Positions 56,373 to 64,000 of a DNA stretch of 64,000 nucleotides are shown here, piece by piece. Both the position numbers and the translations under genes were made by a program. The DNA comes from Sulfurimonas sp. (lineage in GTDB: Bacteria > Campylobacterota > Campylobacteria > Campylobacterales > Sulfurimonadaceae): the NCBI GenBank assembly GCA_028687935.1, contig JAQTZE010000001.1, forward strand, positions 62,001 to 126,000, given 5' to 3'. Within the stretch, counting starts at the first letter, position 1. Each line of letters starts with the position of its first letter. The notes under the pieces are model-generated. The model saw nothing but the letters and a program-made list of their open reading frames with translations. It did no database searches and was not told where the DNA came from.

Positions 56373-58397
56373 TTAATTTTTGATACAACGAACTGCTATC
56401 CCACCACCGCGAGAAACGTCAGCGCTTATACTTGCGTCTAAATTATAGTAATATAATGAAGAGGACCAGTAATTGTACGATGTGCCTAGATTATCTGTAG
56501 AACTTGTCCAGAGATACCCTATTGAACCTTGCTGATCCATAGCCCCAGTATCGGCATATCTTGTACCGCCTGTAGGCAATTTTAAGAAACTGTTAAAAGC
56601 ATCTGTATGATCCAAAAAGTTTCCTGTCTCTGCCTGTAATTCTGTTTTAGTAGGTACTCTATAGCCCGAGGGACAAACAGAACTACCATCTATGGCTGAC
56701 CAATTTGAGACTCTTGTCGCGCCATTGGCATCAGCATCAAATCCCCAGTCATATTGTTTTGAAGAGATTGAGGTAATGAAGTTACCATGTCCTACATCAG
56801 TCACATTTGTAGCTTGAACCGATGTTATGGCACTTGAAGCAGATTGGTGACCGTCATAGTTTCTTCCCCATTGATAGTAATCACCATAACAAGAAGTATC
56901 ATAATAAGCGGTACAAACTTGAGTCGCACCTAAATTTCTATCTAACCATATTCTACTTGTAGTAGGAGAGGTGAGAGTACCATAGCTTGTACCATTATGA
57001 ACAATACCAGAGAGTACTGTTGTCGCCGTAATTGTGACTGTATCTGGGTCACTATCGACTGTTCCATCATTTACTATGAGTTGAATAACATAGGTTCCTT
57101 CTTTATCGGCTGTAAAGCTTGGATTTACTGCGCTACTGCTTGAAAGCATCGCTGTGCTATTGGTTGGTACATTTATAATACTCCAACTATAAGTCAGTAA
57201 ATCAGAATCTGCATCTAAGCTTCCTGAACCATCTAGAGAAACTGTAGCAGTTGTATTTACATCTTGGTCAGCTCCTGCGTTTGCTACAGGTGCAACGTTT
57301 GCTGATGTGGCTGTAATTGTCACTGTGTCTGCCTCACTATCAACGGTTCCATCATTCACAATCAGTTGCAATACATAGGTTCCATTTGTGTCAACCTCAA
57401 AGCTTGGACTCATTGCAGTTGCATCAGATAATGCCACAGTAGTTCCTGTTGAAGAGACTACACTCCAAGTATATGTTAACAAATCTCCATTAGCATCTGA
57501 ACTGGCTGATCCGTTTAGAGTAACATGAGCGGGTACCCCAACAACTTGATCCGCTCCTGCATCTGCAACTGGTGGTACATTGGCGGCATAAGCTGTAATA
57601 GTTACTGTATCTGGAGCACTATTTGCCATTGTATCATTCACAAGCAACTCAATCACGTAAGTGCCGTTTAGATCTGCTGTAAATGTCGGGTTAGCCTGTG
57701 TCGAATTGACAAGCTCTGCCGTACTAGCAAGTGGTTTCTCACTTATTCTCCAGCTATATGTCAAGGCATCACCATCTGCATCTGTACTCGCTGAGCCATC
57801 AAGTGTCACAGTTGAGTCCAAAAGCACATTCTGATCTGGACCTGCGTTTGCAACGGGAATATTGGCACCATCAGGTATATCTCCACCTTCACTCACTATT
57901 GCTGCATTGAGTTGAGTCAGAGCATCCGCAATACTTACAAGTGTAACGCCAAGAGCCGTTTCAACATCATTTTCAAAGTCAACACTTGAAAAATCAGTAC
58001 TCACTGGCAATAAAGCAACTAATGTAGGATTAAGCGTGATAAGACCATCATCAGGAGTTGAGTCAATACTTTGTAAGAGTCTTGCCAGATTGAGAGCTGA
58101 ATCTAAATCACCTGGGAAAAAAGAGTAAGGGGTAATTATTTCAGTTTGAGCGACGATTGTCCCAATGTTTACCGTCCCAATGGAAAAAGTTACATTATCA
58201 CCGATGGAACAACTATATTGACCATCTGCGTTTGTTACTCCAGTCGCTCCAGAAGAACAAGTATAATTCAACCCTTCTACCGGGTCATCCACAAATGTTC
58301 CTGTTACACTGGTATCGCTACTACCACCACCACTGCTACAAGCACCTATAAACAGGCCCAGTAGTAGAGCCATAAATAATTTAAGCATAGTTTTCAT
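56373..58397 (-). CDS. Surface lipoprotein with three PKD-type repeats and FISUMP domain
   Basis: 674 aa. A lipoprotein signal (LLLGLFIGACSSGGGSS) is followed by a domain to about residue 180 containing GTFVDDPVEGLNYTCSS, then three repeats of about 92 residues, each opening with (V/A)AxAGxDQxV and ending with VxLIVNDGTVDS-type strands (about 184-275, 276-368, 369-460). The C-terminal 200 residues resemble the FISUMP/DUF1566 domain (TSRIWLDRNLGA, YYQWGR, CPSGYRVPTKTEL, GIAVRCIKN). Such proteins are usually exposed adhesins or binding proteins. It is flanked by the duplicated segment, suggesting acquisition. Confidence 0.85.
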   Translation of the reverse strand: MKTMLKLFMALLLGLFIGACSSGGGSSDTSVTGTFVDDPVEGLNYTCSSGATGVTNADGQYSCSIGDNVTFSIGTVNIGTIVAQTEIITPYSFFPGDLDSALNLARLLQSIDSTPDDGLITLNPTLVALLPVSTDFSSVDFENDVETALGVTLVSIADALTQLNAAIVSEGGDIPDGANIPVANAGPDQNVLLDSTVTLDGSASTDADGDALTYSWRISEKPLASTAELVNSTQANPTFTADLNGTYVIELLVNDTMANSAPDTVTITAYAANVPPVADAGADQVVGVPAHVTLNGSASSDANGDLLTYTWSVVSSTGTTVALSDATAMSPSFEVDTNGTYVLQLIVNDGTVDSEADTVTITATSANVAPVANAGADQDVNTTATVSLDGSGSLDADSDLLTYSWSIINVPTNSTAMLSSSSAVNPSFTADKEGTYVIQLIVNDGTVDSDPDTVTITATTVLSGIVHNGTSYGTLTSPTTSRIWLDRNLGATQVCTAYYDTSCYGDYYQWGRNYDGHQSASSAITSVQATNVTDVGHGNFITSISSKQYDWGFDADANGATRVSNWSAIDGSSVCPSGYRVPTKTELQAETGNFLDHTDAFNSFLKLPTGGTRYADTGAMDQQGSIGYLWTSSTDNLGTSYNYWSSSLYYYNLDASISADVSRGGGIAVRCIKN

Positions 58398-58556
58398 AAT
58401 AAATCCTTTTACATTAATATAGAGAGAGAAAAAGAGTGCTCTTGAACACTTCTATCCATATAATTTCAGAGAAAATAACCAACAACAAACCACGTGCAAC
58501 TCAAACACCTGCGCGCATTAAGTTTGTAGTGACACCTATTTATCCTACAACAATAT

Positions 58557-59069
58557 ATGATAGTCTTTGATGAGCAAAAATTCATCACCTCAATAGGTGA
58601 GAATAAGCAAGAATATGAAAACTTTTATGATTCTTCAGTCACAACACTCGCTTTAAGTCTGAGTCGTATACAATGTGAATTATTGAGAATTTATAGTATA
58701 ACCAATCCTGAAGAAGCTATCAAAACACTGCAAAAAATTAGTGATATCGGTATAGAGTTGGCAATAGATGACTTTGGAACAGGATACTCTTCTTTGGCAT
58801 ATTTAAAGAGATTACCAATCAATAAACTCCAAATAGACCAAACCTTTGTAAGAGATTTACCTGAGGATGAAGAAGATGCCGGGATAACTAAAGCTGTTAT
58901 TGCCTTGGCGCATAGTTTAAATCTCAAAGTAATTGCTGAGGGTGTTGAGACAAAAGAACAAAGAGACTTTTTAGTTCAAAATGGATGTGAGAAGATTCAA
59001 GGCTACTTCTATTCTAAACCTATACCTGCTGATGCATTGGAAGTGTTGCTCAAAGATAATTTAGTGTAA
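58557..59069 (+). pseudogene. Truncated EAL-domain duplicate
   Basis: From about 58701 to 59058 the DNA is a close copy of 54932-55290, the last third of the EAL domain of the large sensor (IDDFGTGYSSLAYLKRL, QIDQTFVRDLPEDEEDAG). The preceding 48 codons (MIVFDEQKF...) are unrelated. The EAL signature and the metal-binding residues of the first two thirds are missing, so it cannot be an active phosphodiesterase. It is the left end of the second copy of the duplicated segment. Confidence 0.8.
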
Positions 59070-59129
59070 ATTTGAGTTGAAATAGAGGCACATATAGGGT
59101 AAAATATCAATAAAATAATCAGGCTGACC

Positions 59130-59804
59130 ATGCGCAAAATCACTTTTTTACAATCTCTCTCCCTCTTTCTTTTCCCTTTGTTCCTTATGTTTAGCGGATG
59201 TGCGCAAAAACAGCTCGTAGTAGAAGTCCCCGCGGTCATAGTAGAACCGGTGAAAATAGATCCAATAGTCGATGTAGAAGGAGATATGCGAAAAGCAATC
59301 GTAGCCAATGCCCTGACATATCTCAACACAAAAGATGGAAGAGATTGCTCGGGTTTTGTGGCACTTATCAACTTTGAACACGGAGAACCTTACTACAGCA
59401 CAAGTGAATTAAATCAATATTTTACAAATACCAACCGCTCTAAAGCGATGTATAACGCGATGAAAGCGGATGAGCGAGTGATGAAAAAACAGAGACCTAA
59501 AATCGCTGATTTAGTCTTTTTCTCGGATACACTTCAAAAAACAAAACGTAAGGTTGGTGTTGCAAATATCACACATGTAGGGATTGTGACGAGTATCGAT
59601 GAAGATGGCACGGTAAATTTTATCCATCATAGTCGCGGTAAAAATGTGATGGGTGCGCTCAATCTCAAACACCCAAAAGCTGCTGAACTTGAAGATAAAC
59701 AGGTCAATACATACATGAAAGCCTGTGATTCGAGCAAGCCCAAGCAAGAGTGCTTAAGTGCCTATTTTTTGAGTGCTTATGGTGAAATACAAAAGCCATT
59801 TTAA
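59130..59804 (+). CDS. NlpC/P60-type lipoprotein, probable peptidoglycan hydrolase
   Basis: 224 aa. Lipoprotein signal with lipobox FSGC (Cys about 25). The catalytic domain shows the cysteine in GRDCSGFVALI (about 70) and histidine in ITHVGIVTSI (about 147), with a polar HHSRGK nearby, as in NlpC/P60 peptidases that cut peptidoglycan stem peptides. It acts from a membrane anchor in the periplasm. It was probably present once in each copy of the duplicated segment and is lost from the first. Confidence 0.8.
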   Translation: MRKITFLQSLSLFLFPLFLMFSGCAQKQLVVEVPAVIVEPVKIDPIVDVEGDMRKAIVANALTYLNTKDGRDCSGFVALINFEHGEPYYSTSELNQYFTNTNRSKAMYNAMKADERVMKKQRPKIADLVFFSDTLQKTKRKVGVANITHVGIVTSIDEDGTVNFIHHSRGKNVMGALNLKHPKAAELEDKQVNTYMKACDSSKPKQECLSAYFLSAYGEIQKPF

Positions 59805-59832
59805 ACGCTTGTAAGATGAGAGGAAAATTCGT

Positions 59833-60303
59833 ATGATAATTGATAAAACGCAAAACGCAGCTCTTTATTCTTTTGGTGAGGCATGGACAAAAGCATTTGC
59901 GTTTTTAGCTTCCTTGACTCCAGAGAGCGAAGAAAGAAAGTATAGTATTGACGGCGATGATATCTTCGCTATAGTCATGAGCTATGATACTGCCGCACCT
60001 GAGCTTGGACTCTATGAGTCGCATCGTGAGTATGTGGATATTCAAAGTGTTCTCATCGGCACTGAGCGCTTTGAGTGCGAACTGACGCAAAGATTGGAAA
60101 TAAACGATCCTTATGACGCCGCAAAAGAGGCTACGTTTTATAAACGCAGCAATGCCGGATATACAAGCGTAGATGTCACTCCTGAGACTTTTGTGATGCT
60201 CTATCCGCATGATGCACATCTCGCAGGTCTTATCGTAGGCGAGAGTTCTGCGCGTGTGAAAAAAGTCGTAGTCAAGGTGAGAAAAAGTCTCCTTGGACTT
60301 TGA
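59833..60303 (+). CDS. YhcH/YjgK/YiaL-family protein
   Basis: 156 aa, beta-rich cupin-like DUF386 family. Seen are LYESHREYVDIQSVLIGTE (about 61-79) and the C-terminal LYPHDAHLAG, both typical family blocks with metal-binding histidines. Members are linked to sialic acid and other sugar catabolism, but no such genes are nearby. The stop TGA overlaps the LysE start (TGATG). An internally deleted relic is at 55321. Confidence 0.88.
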   Translation: MIIDKTQNAALYSFGEAWTKAFAFLASLTPESEERKYSIDGDDIFAIVMSYDTAAPELGLYESHREYVDIQSVLIGTERFECELTQRLEINDPYDAAKEATFYKRSNAGYTSVDVTPETFVMLYPHDAHLAGLIVGESSARVKKVVVKVRKSLLGL

Positions 60304-60908
60304 TGCTAGAATCATTTAGCGAAGGCTTTTTACTCGGACTTGGCGCTGCAACTCCCATCGGTCCTATCAATATCCTCATCATGAATATGGCTCTAAAAAA
60401 CTATAAAACAGCTGTTGCGTTTGGCGTAGGAGCGATGAGCTCGGATATACTCTATCTTGCTTTGATATTAGCAGGGATGATAAGTTTTCTCAACTCACCT
60501 ACATTTCTTGATATTGTTGGAATATTTGGGAGTTTCTTCTTGCTTTATCTGGCGTACGATATCTACAAAAATAGAGATAAAGAACTCCAAACAGAACAAA
60601 AAGCCATCAAAACAAAAAACCTTGCAAAGATATACACCAAAGGATTTTTCTTAACACTTGTCAATCCCTACACAATCATCTTTTGGTTTAGCATCGCTGG
60701 GTATGCAGCTAATAAAGATTTAGACATTGCGTTTACGCTTGCAGGGATGATGAGCTCTATCTTGCTATGGGTAACGCTGATGCCCTATATAGTGCATCGC
60801 TCAAAACATAAGATATCGCAAAAAGTATCTCTCTATTTAAGCCTTTTCTCTTCGATTATATTATTTGGTTTTGCGATTTCTTTATTTGTGGATGTGGTGT
60901 TTTTGTAG
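60303..60908 (+). CDS. LysE-family amino-acid exporter
   Basis: 201 aa with about six hydrophobic segments. The N-terminal GLGAATPIGPINILIMNMAL is the LysE signature region, and NPYTIIFWFSIAG is the second-repeat landmark. It exports basic amino acids or related molecules across the inner membrane; the exact substrate is unknown. The start is ATG 60303 overlapping the YhcH stop; the TTG at 60300 is less likely. A fragment of it is fused into the relic at 55510-55585. Confidence 0.85.
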   Translation: MLESFSEGFLLGLGAATPIGPINILIMNMALKNYKTAVAFGVGAMSSDILYLALILAGMISFLNSPTFLDIVGIFGSFFLLYLAYDIYKNRDKELQTEQKAIKTKNLAKIYTKGFFLTLVNPYTIIFWFSIAGYAANKDLDIAFTLAGMMSSILLWVTLMPYIVHRSKHKISQKVSLYLSLFSSIILFGFAISLFVDVVFL

Positions 60909-60909
60909 A

Positions 60910-60937
60910 CAAAGAGTGAAGTTTCATTCGCTCTTTG
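60910..60937. terminator. Hairpin between LysE and the convergent membrane-protein gene
   Basis: CAAAGAGTGAA-GTTTCA-TTCGCTCTTTG, an 11-bp stem with one G-T pair, right after the LysE stop. Confidence 0.65.
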
Positions 60938-60958
60938 AGATCTTATATGAGGCTGCGT

Positions 60959-61540
60959 TTAGACCTTTGTTGGAACATCATTGATATTATTTGTGATGGC
61001 ATATCTCAAAGCCTCATTATAATCGTAAAAATAGAAGTTTTTAAAGAGTCCATCTCTGAGTTTATAGTTTTTATCACCTTTTACAGAGATATCATTCATA
61101 TCTTTAAACGCATTATGCTCTTTTTGTTTTTGCGTTTGTGTATCATAATTTTCGCTTGAAGAGAAGAGAGATCTCAGGTTGAAAAGCGCTACTAAAAACG
61201 CAATAGGAAAAACGATAGCACCGACTAAATAGTAAAAGCTCACAACAAGAAAATGAACTACAGAACTTTTTTTGTCTTCGTTAAAGATAGCTGCACGAAT
61301 AGTGTATTTTGATTTGTTGGCACTATAGGAGTTTCCATAGAGTGTTGAAGCCCCGAGTGCTGCTAAAAAGTTTATAGTAAACACTATAGAGAGAATTGCA
61401 CTGACTAAAAAGCCAAGTTGCCAGTAAGAGTTACCTACTTGTTGCTGCGTCGAGTATTCATAAACTCCATAAGTGATTGCAAAAAGTACTACAGCGATTA
61501 TCGAGTCTTTAAAAGAGTTTATCATAGCCTGTTTTCTCAT
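60959..61540 (-). CDS. Membrane protein of unknown function
   Basis: 193 aa. Not recognised. Three hydrophobic segments are at about residues 11-27, 42-62 and 100-122, then a polar C-terminal region of about 65 residues rich in N, D and K, ending NNINDVPTKV. No cysteine or catalytic motif is seen. Its 3' end is included in the duplicated segment, with a relic at about 55645-55665. Confidence 0.7.
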   Translation of the reverse strand: MRKQAMINSFKDSIIAVVLFAITYGVYEYSTQQQVGNSYWQLGFLVSAILSIVFTINFLAALGASTLYGNSYSANKSKYTIRAAIFNEDKKSSVVHFLVVSFYYLVGAIVFPIAFLVALFNLRSLFSSSENYDTQTQKQKEHNAFKDMNDISVKGDKNYKLRDGLFKNFYFYDYNEALRYAITNNINDVPTKV

Positions 61541-61797
61541 AGTAAACCTTGTTGCATAAAATTTTATTATTAATATAACAGTGAATAATATAAAGAAATA
61601 GCAATTTTGTCAAGCAAAGAGAGGTGAAATTTCATTATTTGTGATTTGCATTGAATAACTTGAATACAAATGAAATAAGTTTGACTAATACAATGGCTTG
61701 TTTGGAAATAGGAAATTTAATAGAAGTGTAAATGATCTAAAAAGCACAATTTAATATTTTTTGGCATAAAATGTGCAGATATTGAAGTTATAAAAGG
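61541..61797. other. 257-bp A+T-rich gap with a sigma-54 promoter
   Basis: Divergent gap between the membrane protein and the response-regulator gene. Apart from the sigma-54-like site at 61771 I see no coding frame or strong hairpin. Confidence 0.5.
61771..61787 (+). promoter_or_regulatory. Sigma-54 (RpoN) promoter
   Basis: TTGGCATAAAATGTGCA matches the sigma-54 consensus TTGGCACG-N4-TTGCA in spacing (GG-N10-GC) and in both boxes, with the CG of the first box changed. It lies 17 bases before the start codon at 61804. In Campylobacterota RpoN drives the mid-class flagellar genes, which suits a cyclic-di-GMP enzyme. Confidence 0.7.
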
Positions 61798-61803
61798 ATG
61801 AAT

Positions 61804-63798
61804 ATGAGTAAGTTAGCTGATATCTCTGTTTTGTATGTAGAAGATGAGCAGGTTGTTCGTGAGTCTGTTACGCGTTCTTTATCGTTGCTGATTGAAAATA
61901 TTTCTAGCGCTGAGAATGGATTTGATGCACTCGAATATGTTAGAAATAATCCAGTAGATCTTATTGTCACGGACATTAGAATGCCAAAAATGGATGGGCT
62001 TACTTTTATTGAAAAACTACGTCAAGATGGAATTAACATCCCAGTTATCGTAACATCTGCTTTTAATGATATAGAATATTTTCAAAAAGCAATCGAACTC
62101 AAAGTAGACAAATTTATTACTAAACCGATTCGTATTGCCAATTTGATTGAGGTTATGACACATTTGGTAGATTCTATCATTCTCAAACGCTCTCTTGCGC
62201 TGCGTTTACAGGAACTTGAATATTATCGTAAAGCTATTGATACGACCAGTGTTGTTATGCGCATTGATGCAGATGGAAACTTAATAAGCATGAATAAAGA
62301 GCTTGGCACTTTTTTTCAGTTGCAGTCTGATCTGCCTATTGATACAATAGATACAATTGCTTTTTTTACCCCCGCGCTTCTTGATACTCTTTTAGTGCAA
62401 ACAAAAGAGTTCAAAGTATTTAATACAACAACCATGATTAGGTTTGATAATCAAGTTTTTACGGTTCAGCTTAGCGCCTTTGCTTCTGTGCTACAAAAGG
62501 ATAGGGTCTCTGAGATTACGATTCTTTTAAACGATATCTCTCCCTTAATCAAAGAAAAAGATGCGATGATTGAACAGCTTTATATCGATGAACTTACGGG
62601 ATGTTATAACCGCCAAAAACTCTTTTATGACCTTCAAACAGCAGAAGCTACTATGGCAATAATTCTTTTTGATATAGAACGGTTTTCTAATATTAATTAT
62701 CTTTATGGGTATGATTCTGGCGATATCGTTCTCAAACAAATAGTGAAATTATTAAATGAGTATTGGCCAGATGAGTATTCAAGAACACTATATAGAACGG
62801 ATATGGATCATTTTATCATCCTTACGCCTAAAGCCTCAGAACATGACCGCGATCGTATAGAAAATCTGACAAAACAGCTTATAAAACATATAGAAGATTA
62901 TGAATTTGTAATAGGTGATACTCTTAGTATCAATGTTGGAGTGACTGTAGGGGTAAGTTGTGCGGGTGAGAGTGATCTGTATATTGAAGCTTCTATAGCT
63001 TTGGCTGTAGCAAAAGAACAACATAGACCTTTTATGTGTTATACAGATTTAAATGGTGTCAAGGAACGTTTTGAGAATAATTTAACCATGCAACGTAAGA
63101 TAAAAACTGCCCTAGATACGAATAAAATAGTGAACTATTATCAGGCTATTGTAGATGCCGATGGAAAACTTCTCAAATATGAAGCCCTCATCCGGATGGA
63201 AGATCCTGAACAAAACGGACATATCTTAACACCGTACTATTTTCTTGATATTGCCAGAGAGTCAAAGAACTATTCACTCCTCACCAAAAGAGTGATAACA
63301 ACAGCATTTTCTGACTTTGGTGATGGTTCACAGGGAGTTTCTATTAATCTCTCCTTTGATGATATTGCAAATCCAGAAGTTACAGAATATTTAGAATCAC
63401 TCATGCTATCGCATCCAAATGCAAGGATAACACTTGAACTCCTTGAGAGTGAAGGGCTTAAAGATATTGACAAAACGATAGAGTTTTGTAATCAAATGAA
63501 AAATTACGGGGCTAAAATAGCTATTGATGATTTTGGAAGTGGCTATTCCAATTTTGTTTATTTTTTCGATATGCCTATTGATATTTTAAAGATTGATGGC
63601 TCGCTGATAAAGCGTGTCCATGAAACGCAAGGATTTATTGCCTTAGAGACGATTACAACATTTGCTAAAAATCTTGGAATGGAGATAGTAGCAGAATTCG
63701 TAGAAGATGAAGCGATTTTTAATAAACTTAAGTCTCTTGAAATCAATATGTTTCAAGGATATTATTTTGCCAAACCAAAACCTTTCTCGGAACTTTAG
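61804..63798 (+). CDS. Response regulator with degenerate GGDEF and intact EAL domain
   Basis: 664 aa from ATG 61804, chosen for AAGGA 5 bases upstream (ATG 61798 sits on the ribosome site). The receiver domain (1-120) has the phospho-aspartate in IVTDIRMPKMDG. A PAS-like linker is at about 140-250. The GGDEF domain (about 255-410) has RTDMDHF in place of RLGGDEF, so it should not make cyclic di-GMP. The EAL domain (about 420-660) keeps YEALIRM, LELLESE, AIDDFGSGYSNF, LKIDGSLIK and IVAEFVE, so it should be an active phosphodiesterase. It is under a sigma-54 promoter. Confidence 0.9.
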   Translation: MSKLADISVLYVEDEQVVRESVTRSLSLLIENISSAENGFDALEYVRNNPVDLIVTDIRMPKMDGLTFIEKLRQDGINIPVIVTSAFNDIEYFQKAIELKVDKFITKPIRIANLIEVMTHLVDSIILKRSLALRLQELEYYRKAIDTTSVVMRIDADGNLISMNKELGTFFQLQSDLPIDTIDTIAFFTPALLDTLLVQTKEFKVFNTTTMIRFDNQVFTVQLSAFASVLQKDRVSEITILLNDISPLIKEKDAMIEQLYIDELTGCYNRQKLFYDLQTAEATMAIILFDIERFSNINYLYGYDSGDIVLKQIVKLLNEYWPDEYSRTLYRTDMDHFIILTPKASEHDRDRIENLTKQLIKHIEDYEFVIGDTLSINVGVTVGVSCAGESDLYIEASIALAVAKEQHRPFMCYTDLNGVKERFENNLTMQRKIKTALDTNKIVNYYQAIVDADGKLLKYEALIRMEDPEQNGHILTPYYFLDIARESKNYSLLTKRVITTAFSDFGDGSQGVSINLSFDDIANPEVTEYLESLMLSHPNARITLELLESEGLKDIDKTIEFCNQMKNYGAKIAIDDFGSGYSNFVYFFDMPIDILKIDGSLIKRVHETQGFIALETITTFAKNLGMEIVAEFVEDEAIFNKLKSLEINMFQGYYFAKPKPFSEL

Positions 63799-63844
63799 AT
63801 GAAATATTTGCGATTCATACATGAGCAATATAGGTATTTGCACC

Positions 63845-64000
63845 ATGCGTAATTATCTCGCACATTTCCATTTTATAACCAAACTCCTTCTTCTTATCAT
63901 CCCTCCAATTATGGTGATGATTTATTTTACTTTAGAAAAAACGATAGATGTATATAAAAACTACCAATCTCTCAACTCTATGGAAAAATCGGTATCACTC
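63845..64000 (+). CDS. Membrane sensor protein, N-terminal fragment (3' end outside window)
   Basis: Reads MRNYLAHFHFITKLLLLIIPPIMVMIYF split over a single transmembrane segment (about residues 11-28), then TLEKTIDVYKNYQSL, still open at 64000. This is how chemoreceptors and histidine kinases with a periplasmic NIT-type domain begin. It directly follows the response regulator, so a cognate sensor is plausible. An in-frame ATG at 63821 is less likely because it lacks a ribosome site. Confidence 0.5.
   Translation, partial: MRNYLAHFHFITKLLLLIIPPIMVMIYFTLEKTIDVYKNYQSLNSMEKSVSL

Noticed and set aside
56990..57860. Repeats in the PKD gene as a CRISPR-like array
   Set aside because: Period is about 276 bp, repeats are in coding frame and diverged; they are protein-domain repeats.
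58557..59069. Stand-alone EAL phosphodiesterase
   Set aside because: Only the last third of the domain is present and the EAL signature is missing; scored as a pseudogene.
1..64000. tRNA, rRNA or CRISPR loci
   Set aside because: No cloverleaf-like sequence, rRNA stretch or regularly spaced short direct repeats were seen on either strand.

Overview
The window is A+T-rich chromosomal DNA from a member of the Campylobacterota (Epsilonproteobacteria), most like a Sulfurimonas/Sulfuricurvum-type organism. The basis is gene order (hemA-proS-fxsA-dsb-hemC-ubiD; HIT-pheS-pheT-aroA-ispH-rpsA-serA; coaX-hisG; plsC-pdxJ-pdxA), protein style, a short-form HisG and a UbiD-family menaquinone decarboxylase. 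The assignment is inferred from recognised families, not from a database search. No rRNA, tRNA or CRISPR array was seen.

Layout. 1-9.4 kb: haem, proline-tRNA, menaquinone and arginine genes on the plus strand, with a small cytochrome c. 9.4-11.4 kb: minus-strand SagB-type nitroreductase and HIT protein. 11.6-20.9 kb: housekeeping run pheS-pheT-aroA-ispH-rpsA-(membrane protein)-serA. 21-28 kb: minus-strand tripartite RND efflux operon whose pump is split into two genes, followed by an alginate-export-like porin with its own promoter. 28-33.3 kb: periplasmic DUF255 thioredoxin-fold protein, DUF4395 protein, coaX, hisG, methyltransferase, lipoprotein. 33.2-34.9 kb: minus-strand phosphoesterase. 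35-45.7 kb: a convergent two-operon amidoligase locus (transglutaminase-DUF2126, circularly permuted ATP-grasp, alpha-E and two aspartoacylase-like proteins). 46-51.6 kb: di-haem peroxidase, plsC-pdxJ-pdxA, a 37-aa lipoprotein and a second DUF255 protein. 51.7-64 kb: cyclic-di-GMP signalling and accessory genes, including a duplicated and decayed segment.

The strongest unusual signals are these. (1) The 7-mer AAACGCA/TGCGTTT occurs about 120 times in 64 kb in both orientations, against about 8 expected from base composition; this fits an uptake, recombination or chromosome-architecture signal. (2) The amidoligase locus carries both a fused and a split ATP-grasp/alpha-E module. The split-module operon adds an intact aspartoacylase-like enzyme next to a paralogue that has lost its zinc ligands. 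(3) A segment running from an EAL domain through YhcH and LysE is present twice, with complementary losses in the two copies; it flanks an esterase gene and a PKD/FISUMP lipoprotein gene, as if a circular DNA had integrated by homologous recombination. (4) An 82-83 bp hairpin-bearing unit is tandemly repeated between hemA and proS.

Limits: everything was read by eye. Motif counts may be off by a few, promoters are consensus matches only, and family names are from recognised motifs.
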